The position numbers and the translations under genes were made by a program. From NCBI RefSeq assembly GCF_000241955.1, contig NC_016819.1, forward strand, positions 51,488 through 115,487: a stretch of 64,000 bases of DNA. Direction: 5' to 3'. Positions 7,055 through 16,324 of the stretch are shown piece after piece (positions within the stretch are counted from its first letter, which is position 1; each line of letters starts with the position of its first letter). Source of the stretch: Rahnella aquatilis CIP 78.65 = ATCC 33071 (GTDB lineage: Bacteria > Pseudomonadota > Gammaproteobacteria > Enterobacterales > Enterobacteriaceae). Under the pieces are notes generated by a model that worked only from the letters and a program-made list of their open reading frames with translations, was not told the DNA's origin and searched no databases.

Positions 7055-8470
7055 TTAGTCAACTTGTTTTGCCCAAACTGCCTGAGCATTTGTGAATTCA
7101 CGCAGGCCAAAGTGCGAGAGTTCGCGACCATACCCACTCTTTTTCACACCACCAACCGGGATGCGGGCATTAGTGGCAGAAAATCCGTTGATGAATACGC
7201 CTCCTGTTTCTAAGCGCCTCGCGATTCGCTGGGCACGGGAAACATCGCTGGTCCAAAGGTTGCCCCCTAAGCCGTAATCGCTGGTATTTGCCAGTTCAAT
7301 GGCATGCTCGACGTCATCTGCGACAGTAATGGCTGCAACAGGGCCGAAAGTTTCCTCATCAAATGCAGCCATTCCCGGGCCTACTTCGCCCAATACGGTA
7401 GGCTCATAGAAGTTGCCGGGGCCCGAGATTTTATTCCCCCCAAGAAGAAGTGTCGCGCCGGCTGCGAGAGTTCGTTCTACCTGATGATGTAATTCATCAC
7501 GCAAATCTTTTCGCGCCATTGGCCCGATTCTATTTTGCGGGTCCAGCGGATCGCCAACTTTCAACAGTCTGACGGCCGCGATGAATTTTTGTGTGAATTC
7601 CTCCGCGATGGGTTTTTCCAAAATAAACCGTTTCGCGGCTAAGCACACCTGGCCCGCATTTTGGAATCGCGCTTCAACACCCGCTTTAACAGCCAAATCA
7701 ATATTAGCGTCAGCCAGCACAATAAATGCGTCTGATCCACCTAGCTCAAGCAAGCTTTTTTTCAATGCTTTGCCTGCAATCGCCGATACGGCAGAACCCG
7801 CCCGCATACTCCCCGTCAATGTGACTGCTGCAATGCGATCATCCTCAATCACTTTTGCAACAGTTTCGTTATCAGCAATAAGATTGGCGAATAAACCTTT
7901 AGGGAAGCCTGCACTCTCATAAGCATCCTGCAAAGCATAGGCAGAGCCCATCACATTGGGCGCGTGCTTGAGGATAAAACCGTTACCCGACAACATAATC
8001 GGGCCCGAAGCGCGAATGACCTGCCATAAAGGGAAGTTCCAGGGCATGACGGCCAAAATTGAGCCAATCGGCAGATAGGAGACATGTACCTGATCGTCAT
8101 TTTCGACAGAAACAGGCTCATCTGCGAGGATTGCCGGGCCATTGCTGGCAATCCAATCAATAGTCGCTGCACACTTCTCAACTTCTGCGCGGGCTGCAGC
8201 GAGGGTTTTTCCCATTTCAGCGGTGATGATCCCTGCCAAATTTTCTGAGCGCTCGCGCAGAATCGCGGATAAACGACGATAAGCTTCTACGCGTTTAGAC
8301 ATGGGAGTAGCACGCCACAGGCGAAAAGCCGCGTTATTACCTGCCAGCATGCCTTCTACTTCGTCTGCAGTTTGGAATGCATAAGTCGCGATCAACTCGT
8401 CCGTCGCAGGATTACGTGAAGTCGCGACATCAATAGAAAGCATATTCTGTGTAACATGTTGGGATGACAT
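7055..8470 (-). CDS. sad: NAD-dependent succinate-semialdehyde dehydrogenase (Sad/YneI-like)
   Basis: A 471-residue aldehyde dehydrogenase resembling E. coli Sad (YneI) throughout. Shared motifs are LPIGSILAVMPWNFPLWQV, LKHAPNVMG, AAVTLTGSMRAG, the general-base LELGGSDAFIVL, the nucleophile NAGQVCLAAKRF and the C-terminal GGVKKSGYGRELSHFGLREF. Sad oxidises succinate semialdehyde to succinate and also accepts other small aldehydes, which fits the electrophile-handling neighbours. GAGG lies before the ATG. The XRE regulator gene sits 99 bp upstream in the same direction. Specificity within the family is inferred. Confidence 0.87.
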   Translation of the reverse strand: MSSQHVTQNMLSIDVATSRNPATDELIATYAFQTADEVEGMLAGNNAAFRLWRATPMSKRVEAYRRLSAILRERSENLAGIITAEMGKTLAAARAEVEKCAATIDWIASNGPAILADEPVSVENDDQVHVSYLPIGSILAVMPWNFPLWQVIRASGPIMLSGNGFILKHAPNVMGSAYALQDAYESAGFPKGLFANLIADNETVAKVIEDDRIAAVTLTGSMRAGSAVSAIAGKALKKSLLELGGSDAFIVLADANIDLAVKAGVEARFQNAGQVCLAAKRFILEKPIAEEFTQKFIAAVRLLKVGDPLDPQNRIGPMARKDLRDELHHQVERTLAAGATLLLGGNKISGPGNFYEPTVLGEVGPGMAAFDEETFGPVAAITVADDVEHAIELANTSDYGLGGNLWTSDVSRAQRIARRLETGGVFINGFSATNARIPVGGVKKSGYGRELSHFGLREFTNAQAVWAKQVD

Positions 8471-8569
8471 AGTTTTTGCCTCATAAACGGTTTAAGAGAA
8501 GCACGTTGTGTGCTTCGATAAAATCCAGTTTAGGCAGGTCGAATCATCCCTGGAAGGCGTCTTGTTATC

Positions 8570-9382
8570 CTATGACCGGGAGTCACAGGCAACGTGCCGG
8601 GGAATATAGGTCACCAGAGAGAGGTCGGGTCTCCCCTCTGGCGTGAGTGCAACGTAGGTAAATTCAATATGTCCGGAAGTGGGATGCAAAAGCCGCTTGC
8701 TCCCCTCTCCCATGCCTTTCACTTCCGTATCCAGCCACCACTCCTTGAATTCCGGGCTTTTTTCAGAGAGTTCTTTAATGAGATGGTCAAAAGGCTTTTT
8801 GTCCTGAGCATGGGCACGTGATGCGCGGAAAACGGAGATCATCCCTCGTGCCATCTGCTCCCAATCTAGGATCTGCGTGCGATACGGACGATATAGAAAC
8901 AGCAGTCGCAACGTATTACGCTCATGAGGTTCCAGCGATCCATAATCAATAAACAAATCAGCAATAGCATCATTCCAGGCGAGAATATCAAGTCGGGCAT
9001 TTCTCACATATGCCGGAATGGGATCGATAGCGCGCACTAAACTTTTCAGGCCATCACTCACACCATCCGCGAGGGGATGGGGTACCGGCTCTTCGCGCGG
9101 TGAAAGGGCAAAAAGATGGGATGATTCAATTCTGTTAAGTTTAAGAACTTTGGCTATACGCTGGAGTGCATCTGCCGAAGGTTTAATCTCTCTCCCCTGC
9201 TCAAGCCAGGTATACCAACTCACACTGACTCCAGCCAGGACGGCGACTTCCTCACGACGTAAACCGGGTGTACGGCGAGTACCCTGTTGCATGCCGAAGT
9301 CCTGAGGATTAAGGCGTGCGCGCCGGCTTACAAGGAAAGCACCGAGTTCACGACGCTGCTCTGAAGTGGTTTTTTTAACCAT
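8570..9382 (-). CDS. XRE-family regulator with MmyB-like ligand domain
   Basis: A 270-residue regulator. The N-terminal helix-turn-helix includes RRTPGLRREEVAVLAGVSVSWYTWLEQGRE, the hallmark of the subfamily that carries a C-terminal MmyB-like PAS-type domain (from DPIPAYVRNARLDILAWNDAIADLF onward). These regulators usually control an adjacent oxidoreductase in response to a small hydrophobic ligand. The downstream aldehyde dehydrogenase is the obvious candidate. The start at MVKKTTSEQRRELG is preferred to an in-frame ATG 15 codons upstream, because the upstream codons overlap a tiny separate frame (9393-9455). Confidence 0.82.
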   Translation of the reverse strand: MVKKTTSEQRRELGAFLVSRRARLNPQDFGMQQGTRRTPGLRREEVAVLAGVSVSWYTWLEQGREIKPSADALQRIAKVLKLNRIESSHLFALSPREEPVPHPLADGVSDGLKSLVRAIDPIPAYVRNARLDILAWNDAIADLFIDYGSLEPHERNTLRLLFLYRPYRTQILDWEQMARGMISVFRASRAHAQDKKPFDHLIKELSEKSPEFKEWWLDTEVKGMGEGSKRLLHPTSGHIEFTYVALTPEGRPDLSLVTYIPRHVACDSRS

Positions 9383-9392
9383 AATAGTCTGC

Positions 9393-9455
9393 CTATAAAT
9401 GTGCCTGTTGTGCCAACGCTTCATCAAGATGCTGATGAATTTCTTCTTTCTTCAT
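9393..9455 (-). CDS. Possible 20-residue leader ORF before the XRE regulator
   Basis: ATG at 9455 opens MKKEEIHQHLDEALAQQAHL and stops at 9393, ten bases before the regulator start. The peptide is charged and helical and looks like the beginning of a longer protein. The RBS is weak. It could be an upstream leader ORF or the remnant of a truncated gene next to the IS30 fragment. No homologue is recognised. Confidence 0.25.
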   Translation of the reverse strand: MKKEEIHQHLDEALAQQAHL

Positions 9456-9482
9456 CTGAACCCTATGCTCAACGGTATGATT

Positions 9483-9616
9483 TATACACAAAATCCTTTA
9501 TTTAGCTGTCTGGCAACACTGTTAAGTCTTTGCTGGCTGTGAACCGATAAGTCAGTTCCTTTTGGAAAATATTGTCTGAGCAGCCTGTTCGTATTTTCAT
9601 TTGAGCCACGTTGCCA
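9483..9616 (-). pseudogene. IS30-family transposase remnant
   Basis: The reverse strand encodes [20 protein letters not shown] followed by [22 protein letters not shown]. This is the conserved C-terminal catalytic block of IS30-family transposases ([23 protein letters not shown]). An in-frame TAG lies directly before the tryptophan, and the frame stops early after NKGF. No IS ends were recognised. It marks past insertion and deletion next to the XRE gene. Confidence 0.85.
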
Positions 9617-9766
9617 CTACCGGATGCGAGGTAGGGAATGGTAAAGCGACCCCTGAAAACATTATGCTTTCGCATTTTTACACAGCCTGGGCCGCTGGCA
9701 GACGCTGAGAGAACGTCTGATCGTGCTAAAAAAGCTGCGACTTCGATATCGAGCGCATCCTATAAG

Positions 9767-10690
9767 TCAGGATTTCACTGCTGAGCGCAAGAACTCAACA
9801 AATGCGCGTACTCGCGCCGATAGATGACGATTCTGGGGGTAGAGAATCGAAAAAGGGCGAGAGCAGCCGCCGTATTTTTGAAGGACCTCTACAAGGTCTC
9901 CACGCCTTAAAGCGTCTCCCACTGCAAAGCGATAGGTTTGATAAAGGCCTCCGCCCGCGTTAACCCAAGCGACAGCCCCTAACGCATCATTAAGTACGCG
10001 CATCCGGCTCGTTATTTGTTTCTCGATTGAAGTACCTAATTCATCGGTGAACAGCCACTGCAGCGGGCGCCCTGTATTCGGTGATATGTACTGGATGCAA
10101 TCGTGTTGGTTGAGCTCATCAATACGGTATGGTTCACCTTTTTTTGCAAGATATGTCGGAGTTCCAAATACCCCAAGCGAGGCGTCCTCAAGCTTGAAGG
10201 CGACAAGACGCGAATCTTGCGGAACGCCTAGCCTGATTGCCAGGTCGAAGCCTTCTTCAACAAAGTCGATTATTTTGTCCGAGATACTAATCTCGATATC
10301 GATCTGCGGATAAAGATCAGTGAACTTGGGCATCAAGGGTAAAAGGCGAAACGTTCCGTAAGCAGCACTGACACTAATGCGTAGCGGTCCGCTAGGGACG
10401 GTTTGTGAACCCGTGATCGCTCGCTCAGCCTCGGCGATTTGCTCAAGCGCTAGATGACATTCTTTCCAATAGAGCTCGCCCTCAGTTGTAAGCTTGACGG
10501 CGCGGGTGGTCCGCAAAAAAAGACGTACTCCGAGGCGCTGCTCGAGCCGACTGATCGACCGACTGACTGCGGCCGGCGTCAGACCGAGAGTCTCAGCCGC
10601 ACTGGTGAAGCTGCCGGTCTCCGCTGCTCTGCAGAACTGTTCAATACTGCCAAGCTGAAGTGGGTTACCTGCTGCCATATTGATTACCAT
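9767..10690 (-). CDS. LysR-family transcriptional regulator
   Basis: A 307-residue LysR regulator. The winged helix-turn-helix is FCRAAETGSFTSAAETLGLTPAAVSRSISRLEQRLGVRLFLRTTRAVKLT. The effector-binding domain starts with GPLRISVSAAYGTFRLLPLMPKF, as in the CrgA/DsdC-like group. It is divergent from the glutathione S-transferase gene at 10844, so it probably controls that gene. Start choice between MVINMAAG and the internal MAAG is uncertain because neither has a clear RBS. Confidence 0.85.
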   Translation of the reverse strand: MVINMAAGNPLQLGSIEQFCRAAETGSFTSAAETLGLTPAAVSRSISRLEQRLGVRLFLRTTRAVKLTTEGELYWKECHLALEQIAEAERAITGSQTVPSGPLRISVSAAYGTFRLLPLMPKFTDLYPQIDIEISISDKIIDFVEEGFDLAIRLGVPQDSRLVAFKLEDASLGVFGTPTYLAKKGEPYRIDELNQHDCIQYISPNTGRPLQWLFTDELGTSIEKQITSRMRVLNDALGAVAWVNAGGGLYQTYRFAVGDALRRGDLVEVLQKYGGCSRPFSILYPQNRHLSARVRAFVEFLRSAVKS

Positions 10691-10843
10691 TTGTAATAAA
10701 TGAATTGATTATTACATGGTTTATCAACCAGGAACAACGCATTAAAGTACGTCTACAGCTTCAGCAACACCGTGACAAGGCCGCGCTACTCAAGCAGTGC
10801 ACGGTTTTGACCTACACCTCAATTTACTTTTAGGAGCGACACA

Positions 10844-11542
10844 ATGACCAGCAAACTGAACGTTTTCACTTCGCCTTCGGCTTTCCCTAATCCACAGCGC
10901 CTGCGCCTGTTCATGCATGAAAAGGGAATCGCTGATCAGTTCCAGGAGACTATTTACGACATGACGCCGGTTGGCGAACAGCGTGGATGGCGTCACTTGA
11001 AAATGAATGCTTGGGGTGAGACGCCGACCCTCGAGCTCGCTGACGGTAGCTATATCTCCGAAACTGCAGCTGTCGTCCGTTACCTGGACCAGTCCTACCC
11101 CGGCCGCAAGATCATGGGGGATACGCCGCTGGAACAGGGCTTGGACAACATGTGGGATAACCGCATCTGGGTTCACATCCTGTATCGAATCGTCACGGCT
11201 TTCCACGTTCTGCATACCGGTCTCGGCTTCAAACTCGAATTGACGAAGAACGAAGCTTGGGGCGAACACTGCCGTAAAGAAGCGTTGGCCCATGCTGCAC
11301 TGGTCAACAAACATCTTTCAGACGGACGCCAATGGCTGCTGGGGGGCGACGAGCCTACTTTCGCCGACATCACGCTGGCAACCGCGATCGCGTTCTCGAA
11401 GTTCCCGGTGAATGCTACGCCGCTGGACGAACGTTTCGAGTTCCTGGACGCATACTGGCAGCGCTGGCAGCAGCGTCCAAGTTTCCAGGCTGCATATGCA
11501 GACCGTAGCAGCGGTATCCCTGAGCTCGAAAACAAGGCGTGA
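10844..11542 (+). CDS. Glutathione S-transferase family protein
   Basis: A 232-residue GST. The thioredoxin-like N-terminal domain (KLNVFTSPSAFPNPQRLRLFMHEKGI...NAWGETPTLELADGSYISETAAVVRYLDQSYPG) has the typical P-T-L-E-L and S/E-T-A glutathione-contact positions. It is followed by the helical domain with PTFADITLATAIAFSKFP. It probably conjugates glutathione to an electrophile in the cytoplasm. It is preceded by AGGAG and divergent from a LysR gene that may regulate it. A strong hairpin follows the stop. Base use is richer in GC than the flanking LysR region. Confidence 0.87.
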   Translation: MTSKLNVFTSPSAFPNPQRLRLFMHEKGIADQFQETIYDMTPVGEQRGWRHLKMNAWGETPTLELADGSYISETAAVVRYLDQSYPGRKIMGDTPLEQGLDNMWDNRIWVHILYRIVTAFHVLHTGLGFKLELTKNEAWGEHCRKEALAHAALVNKHLSDGRQWLLGGDEPTFADITLATAIAFSKFPVNATPLDERFEFLDAYWQRWQQRPSFQAAYADRSSGIPELENKA

Positions 11543-11555
11543 TCTAACTTTAAAG

Positions 11556-11587
11556 TCGCGCTAAATCCACGGTTGGATTTAACGCGA
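11556..11587 (+). terminator. Hairpin after the GST gene
   Basis: TCGCGcTAAATCCA, loop CGGT, then TGGATTTAaCGCGA: a 13-bp stem with one mismatch, starting 14 bp after the GST stop. It has no T-run directly downstream but is the likely 3' end of the transcript. Confidence 0.6.
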
Positions 11588-11775
11588 TCGAAGAGGCCTA
11601 CTTTGGGGCGGTAGCGGGCAGGCTTGGTTTTATAGGTAACACCGATGCTCACCCCTCGCCCTGCCAGACGCTCCCCGCTTCACAGCAATGAAACGTCAAG
11701 GTACGCTGTCGGAGTGGTCCTGGCGAAGCCAGGGCGTATCTCCGCGTTAGCGCCTTTGGCGCTTACGGGCGTGTA

Positions 11776-11813
11776 GGGGTCCGCTTGGAAAACGGAAAAT
11801 ATCCTACGCTAAG
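11776..11813. repeat. Left terminal inverted repeat of the transposon
   Basis: A 38-bp end starting GGGGTCCGCTTGGAAAACGG and ending CTACGCTAAG. It overlaps the last codon of tnpA. It matches the right end at 37 of 38 positions. Confidence 0.93.
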
Positions 11814-14793
11814 CATGTTTTTTGTACAGGCTACTATCCACTGAGCGTAATGCGCGGTATTTACCCTGTCCCAGTTTTAGGTTTGTTCGCCAGACGTAAT
11901 CCCCGCTCAGGTTGATATGTTCCCATCCCAGTGGAGACAGATGAGAAATCAGTTGCTCATTAATCGCGATCCCTTTCCGTCTCAAAGAATCTATCGCTCT
12001 TTCTATATATACCGTATTCCACAGTGAGATCGCCGCAGTCAGCAATGTCAGACCGCTGGCTCGATAGCTCTGATTCTCCAGCCTCCTATCTCTGATTTCA
12101 CCCAGCCGATGCATAAAGACCGCTCGCGCAAGGGCATTGCGAGCCTCACCTTTATTCAGCCCTGCCTGTACGCGTCGACGCAGTGAAGGATCCCTGAACC
12201 AGTCCAGCATAAACAATGACCTTTCGATGCGCCCAAACTCTCTCAGCGCCTTTGCCAGACCATTCTGTTTCGGATAGCTTGCCAGCTTTTTCATCATCAG
12301 TGATGCTGTTACCGTTCCCTGCTTTATAGAACTAGCCAGACGCAGCACCTCATGCCAGTGGGTTTCAATTTCCTTTAGATTCAGGCTGGTTGTCGAGATG
12401 ATTGACTGAAGCCCCTGATACAACTCAGCTTTTCCATGAATAAACAGCCGTTTGTCATGAAGATCCCGGATCCTTGGCGCAAAAGCGAATCCGAGCAGAT
12501 GCATTAGCGCGAAAACATGCTCAGTGAAACCTGCTGTGTCGGTGTAATGCTCTGTAATTTCCAGATCAGTTTCGTGGTACAGCAGACCATCAAGTACGTG
12601 TGTTGAATCCCGCACTCGGCTGATGACTTTGGTGTAAAACGGGCTGTATTGGTCCGAAATATGCGTATAAATCTGCATGCCTGGCTCCTGACCGTATTTA
12701 AGATTGACCTGACCAGCATAACGCCCGTGACTCCCCACCCGAAAGTTCTGTCCATCAGACGATGACGTTGTTCCATCGCCCCAGAATGCCGCCAGAGGGC
12801 GTTTTTTCTGGGCATTGACCAACTCGGCCAGCGCAGCTGAATAGGTTTCATCCCTGATGTACCAGGCCTGAATGCCCTCGAGCGACGATTTGGTCGTTCC
12901 CGGACAGGATTCGGCCATTTTTGTCAGTCCAAGGTTGATACCATCGGCCAGGATGGTGGTCAGTAACAACTTTCTGTCTTTAGGTCTGACGTGATTGTTT
13001 TTAAGGTGTGTGAAATGGCGGGTAAAACCAGTCCAGCCGTCCACTTCATCCAGCATTTCAGTAATTTTAGGGTGAGGGAGCATGCCATAAACCAGATCGC
13101 CAAAAGGGGATGCTGCTGAAGGGACACTGTTATCCAGCGGGGTAATTTTCACGCCTTTATCCGATATATCAACATCGGGTAAATCACCGGCCAGCGCCAT
13201 CGCGTTAACTTCTTCCAGACGCGATGCAAGAAGCGTCAAACGGCTCTTGATGTATTCATGGCAATCGGCCGGAACAGCAAGGGGTAACTGGTTATCCCTG
13301 AGTGATTTTTCAAAATCGCCTGACGGGATCAGATAATCATCGAAATTCCTGTAGCGGCGTGACCCCTTTACCCAGATGTCACCTGAACGTAAGGCTCCCT
13401 TCAGTTCATTCAGCACGCAAAATTCGTAATATTTTCGGTCAATGCCGGTGGGGGTGATCACAACCTTTCTCCAGCTTTCCGGGATGAACCCGATTGGCGC
13501 GGAAGGCGGTACTTTTCGGAGTTGTTTTCTATACATATCTCTGACGGTATCCAATGCGTCACTGAGCTGCATTGCGGCGGGTGCAGCCCTGAACTGCAAC
13601 ACGGACAGCATCCGGGGGGCGTATTTACGCAGCGTACTGTATTTTTCTGTGATCAGATGCAACGGGTCGAAGTTGTCCTTACGTGACAGGAACCGCGTCT
13701 CTTCCACGCTGTTGATGAATTCCTGCCAGGGAAGGACGTCTTCTATTGCGGCCCAGGGATCTTCCCCGGATTCTCTGGCGTTAAGTAATGCCTGCCCGAC
13801 GGTAGCGTATTGCTTCAGTTTACTCTGAATCAGCTTTCCCGTTTGCTGGAGTCGCTCGGCCTGAGTACGTTTTGCCCTGCTGAACAGACTACTCAGAATA
13901 CGCTCGTGCAGATCAATAACTTCGTCAGTCAGGGTGGATCTGGCCTCCGATATGATACAAACCAGCGAGGCATAACGGCGAACATCCGTGAATCTTGCCA
14001 GATCCCGGCTATTCATTTTCCTGCCTTCGCGTGCGAGTTTCAGGAGTCGGTTCTGGTGAACGGAAAGTGCAATGCCGTCAGGGAGTACCAGCGACTCAAT
14101 CGCATTTAACCGGTCGATATGTTGCAGGACATTTTTACCATTAATTTTTCCCGGAGGCTGGAGCAGCCAGGCCAGCCGTGAAGGTTGCTCACCCTCAGAT
14201 ACCAACAGACGGTCCAGTGCCGCTTTATGCCCTGGTTCAAGCTGCGCGGTAAGCGCAGAAAAAACCGCCCTGTCGGCAAGTGTTGTTGCTTCGGCCAGGG
14301 TTCGTTCGATCACTTCAACAGAGGGGAAAATAACCTTATTATTGTGGAGCCAGGAGAGCATTTCCTCCGCAAGTAAAAAACCTCTGTCTGTCCGCATGGC
14401 GTGGGGATAAAGGTGGCGAATACAGGTTTTTTGCAGCGCCCGGTTAAAAGGGGATAATTCCAGGTAGCGGTAGAGTTCAGCCAGATGTTCCCAGCGGGTG
14501 ACCTCTCTTGATGCATACTCGGCCCACAAATCAGACTGGACTTTCAAATGAGCCGCCAGCCTGAAGACAACACCGTCGTGAGGTGAAATACTTTTGTCGG
14601 GAGGAAACCCTGGTCCTCGCAAATAACAGAGTAAAACTGCAAAGCCCAGACGGTTAGCTGGCCTGCGGTGTTTATTAATGAGCGCGAGGTCATGTTCACT
14701 CAGAAAGCACATGCGCGTCAGAAATACGTCATCATCCGGCACAATCAACAAGCGTTCTTTTTCTTCACTACTGAGTATTTGTCTCCGTGGCAT
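11809..14793 (-). CDS. tnpA: Tn3-family transposase TnpA
   Basis: A 994-residue transposase of normal Tn3-family length. The N terminus MPRRQILSSEEKERLL followed by RRPANRLGFAVLLCYLRGPG is the usual DNA-end-binding start. The catalytic part contains LAAFWGDGTTSSSDGQNFRVG (first Asp), HVLDGLLYHETDLEITEHYTDTAGFTEHVF (second Asp) and the C-terminal Glu region LNKGEARNALARAVFMHRLGEIRDR. It carries out replicative transposition, acting on the 38-bp ends. The stop codon lies inside the left repeat. It is divergent from tnpR across the res region, so both are probably repressed by TnpR. Confidence 0.95.
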   Translation of the reverse strand: MPRRQILSSEEKERLLIVPDDDVFLTRMCFLSEHDLALINKHRRPANRLGFAVLLCYLRGPGFPPDKSISPHDGVVFRLAAHLKVQSDLWAEYASREVTRWEHLAELYRYLELSPFNRALQKTCIRHLYPHAMRTDRGFLLAEEMLSWLHNNKVIFPSVEVIERTLAEATTLADRAVFSALTAQLEPGHKAALDRLLVSEGEQPSRLAWLLQPPGKINGKNVLQHIDRLNAIESLVLPDGIALSVHQNRLLKLAREGRKMNSRDLARFTDVRRYASLVCIISEARSTLTDEVIDLHERILSSLFSRAKRTQAERLQQTGKLIQSKLKQYATVGQALLNARESGEDPWAAIEDVLPWQEFINSVEETRFLSRKDNFDPLHLITEKYSTLRKYAPRMLSVLQFRAAPAAMQLSDALDTVRDMYRKQLRKVPPSAPIGFIPESWRKVVITPTGIDRKYYEFCVLNELKGALRSGDIWVKGSRRYRNFDDYLIPSGDFEKSLRDNQLPLAVPADCHEYIKSRLTLLASRLEEVNAMALAGDLPDVDISDKGVKITPLDNSVPSAASPFGDLVYGMLPHPKITEMLDEVDGWTGFTRHFTHLKNNHVRPKDRKLLLTTILADGINLGLTKMAESCPGTTKSSLEGIQAWYIRDETYSAALAELVNAQKKRPLAAFWGDGTTSSSDGQNFRVGSHGRYAGQVNLKYGQEPGMQIYTHISDQYSPFYTKVISRVRDSTHVLDGLLYHETDLEITEHYTDTAGFTEHVFALMHLLGFAFAPRIRDLHDKRLFIHGKAELYQGLQSIISTTSLNLKEIETHWHEVLRLASSIKQGTVTASLMMKKLASYPKQNGLAKALREFGRIERSLFMLDWFRDPSLRRRVQAGLNKGEARNALARAVFMHRLGEIRDRRLENQSYRASGLTLLTAAISLWNTVYIERAIDSLRRKGIAINEQLISHLSPLGWEHINLSGDYVWRTNLKLGQGKYRALRSVDSSLYKKHA

Positions 14794-14840
14794 AAATGCT
14801 TCCTCTGCATATAGTTTATATGAGTTATCGCTTTAAACTG

Positions 14841-14944
14841 ACCGAAACCGGTCGGTTTCGTACATCAATTCTTATATATGTCCGAAAGTAAGAGAAATTC
14901 ATTTCGTACAGGCGTTATAATTCGGACACCCTTTACGTACGGAA
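14841..14944. other. Resolution (res) region between tnpA and tnpR
   Basis: Three inverted-repeat subsites are visible: CGAAACC-GGTC-GGTTTCG near 14843-14860, TGTCCGAAA...TTTCGTACA at 14879-14910, and TTCGGAC...GTACGGAA at 14921-14944. Their position between divergent tnpA and tnpR, and the TGTCCGA-type half-sites, fit serine-resolvase res sites. These sites also hold the tnpA/tnpR promoters. Subsite borders are approximate. Confidence 0.7.
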
Positions 14945-14952
14945 AGTTTCTA

Positions 14953-15537
14953 ATGTCACGAGTTTTTGCCTACTGCCGGGTCTCCACTCTGGAGCAGACC
15001 ACAGAAAACCAGCGCCGGGAAATTGAAGCTGCGGGTTTTATTGTCAGGCCCCAGCGACTGATTGAGGAAAAAATCAGCGGCTCGGTGGCGGCCAGTGAAC
15101 GGCCGGGCTTTGCCCGGCTGCTTGACCGTATGGAAAACGGCGATGTTCTGATAGTCACCAAGCTTGACCGCCTGGGCCGAAATGCGATGGATATCAGAAA
15201 AACAGTAGAACAACTGGCAGATTCAGATATTCGTGTTCACTGCTTAGCTTTGGGCGGAGTAGACCTCACCAGTCCCGCGGGGAAAATGACCATGCAGGTT
15301 ATTTCTGCTGTCGCTGAGTTCGAACGAGACTTACTTCTTGAGCGCACCCATGTAGGTATTGCTCGAGCTAAAGCTTCAGGTAAACGTTTTGGTCGCCCAC
15401 CAGTCCTGAGCGAGGAACAAAAAAGAGTAGTGACAGAACGTCTTAATACCGGGATAAGTACCAGCGCCATTGCGCGAGAATTTAATACAACCCGGCAAAC
15501 CATACTCAGAGTAAAAGTAGGGAAGCGGCAATCCTGA
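14953..15537 (+). CDS. tnpR: Serine resolvase TnpR
   Basis: A 194-residue small serine recombinase. The N-terminal [16 protein letters not shown] carries the catalytic serine. Next come [12 protein letters not shown] and the [26 protein letters not shown] stretch. The C-terminal [42 protein letters not shown] is the helix-turn-helix. It resolves the cointegrate made by TnpA at res. The open frame begins 25 codons earlier, but those codons lie in the res sites, so ATG 14953 is chosen. Confidence 0.94.
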   Translation: MSRVFAYCRVSTLEQTTENQRREIEAAGFIVRPQRLIEEKISGSVAASERPGFARLLDRMENGDVLIVTKLDRLGRNAMDIRKTVEQLADSDIRVHCLALGGVDLTSPAGKMTMQVISAVAEFERDLLLERTHVGIARAKASGKRFGRPPVLSEEQKRVVTERLNTGISTSAIAREFNTTRQTILRVKVGKRQS

Positions 15538-15649
15538 ATATAGAAACTGCCTCAGACACTACCGGTTTTGATCGGCCGCTTTGTGCTGTGGCTTCCAGAG
15601 GTCAATGCAAGTGCTTTACTCACCGCACAAGTACACGCTATGCGGGCTG

Positions 15650-16219
15650 CTAAAATTCTTTCAGTGCCGTTGCGGTCTCGAAGAGAATTTCATCGGACAG
15701 GCTACCTTCGCCGATTGCTCGTGCCATGACAAGGGCGCCAACCAGTGCGCTGAGTACCAGGCAAGAGCGACGTCGATCATCAGCGGCGTCCGTACTCGGC
15801 GTCAACTCAGCCAGAAGCTCGAGGTATTGCTTGACCTGACGTCGATAGGCAGAGCGGGTTCGGTCGTCCGCGCGCGAAACATCCTCGGCCAACCCGGCCA
15901 CTGCGCATCCGGCCTCAGGGTGGGAGCGGTGGGCTGGGCTGAGGTAGTCGTCGATGATCGCTTCGAGCGCTCGTCTGCCACCCTGGCCGGACGTCGCCAC
16001 AGTCCGCGCACTTCCCTGAGCCAACGCGCGTTCTACTGCAGCACCGACCAGCTCATCTCGGGATGCGAAATGACGGTAGAACCCGCCGTGTGTCAGTCCG
16101 GCTTCCCGCATCAGCTCCGCGACTCCAACACCGTTTATGCCACTGCTGCGCATTCGAGCCGCAGCGATTTCCACGATTCGATCGTGGCTTGCCGCTTTGT
16201 CTGCTTTTGAACTACCCAT
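15650..16219 (-). CDS. TetR-family regulator carried by the transposon
   Basis: A 189-residue TetR regulator. The helix-turn-helix region is IVEIAAARMRSSGINGVGVAELMREAGLTHGGFYRHFASRDELV. The C-terminal part has AIIDDYLSPAHRSHPEAGCAVAGLAEDVSRAD, typical of TetR_C proteins that respond to small electrophiles or aldehydes. It lies downstream of the enoyl-CoA hydratase gene in the same direction. The two operator-like palindromes before the hydratase are the likely targets. Composition is GC-rich and unlike the tnp genes, suggesting a different source. Ligand unknown. Confidence 0.85.
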   Translation of the reverse strand: MGSSKADKAASHDRIVEIAAARMRSSGINGVGVAELMREAGLTHGGFYRHFASRDELVGAAVERALAQGSARTVATSGQGGRRALEAIIDDYLSPAHRSHPEAGCAVAGLAEDVSRADDRTRSAYRRQVKQYLELLAELTPSTDAADDRRRSCLVLSALVGALVMARAIGEGSLSDEILFETATALKEF

Positions 16220-16324
16220 GAATAAACCTATGGCCGCGATGCGACATCTGACAAATTTGATAACGATCCACTTAAGGTAAACGGACGTCAGGGCGTCGGC
16301 CCCTTCAGGGGGCCGACGTTGGTA

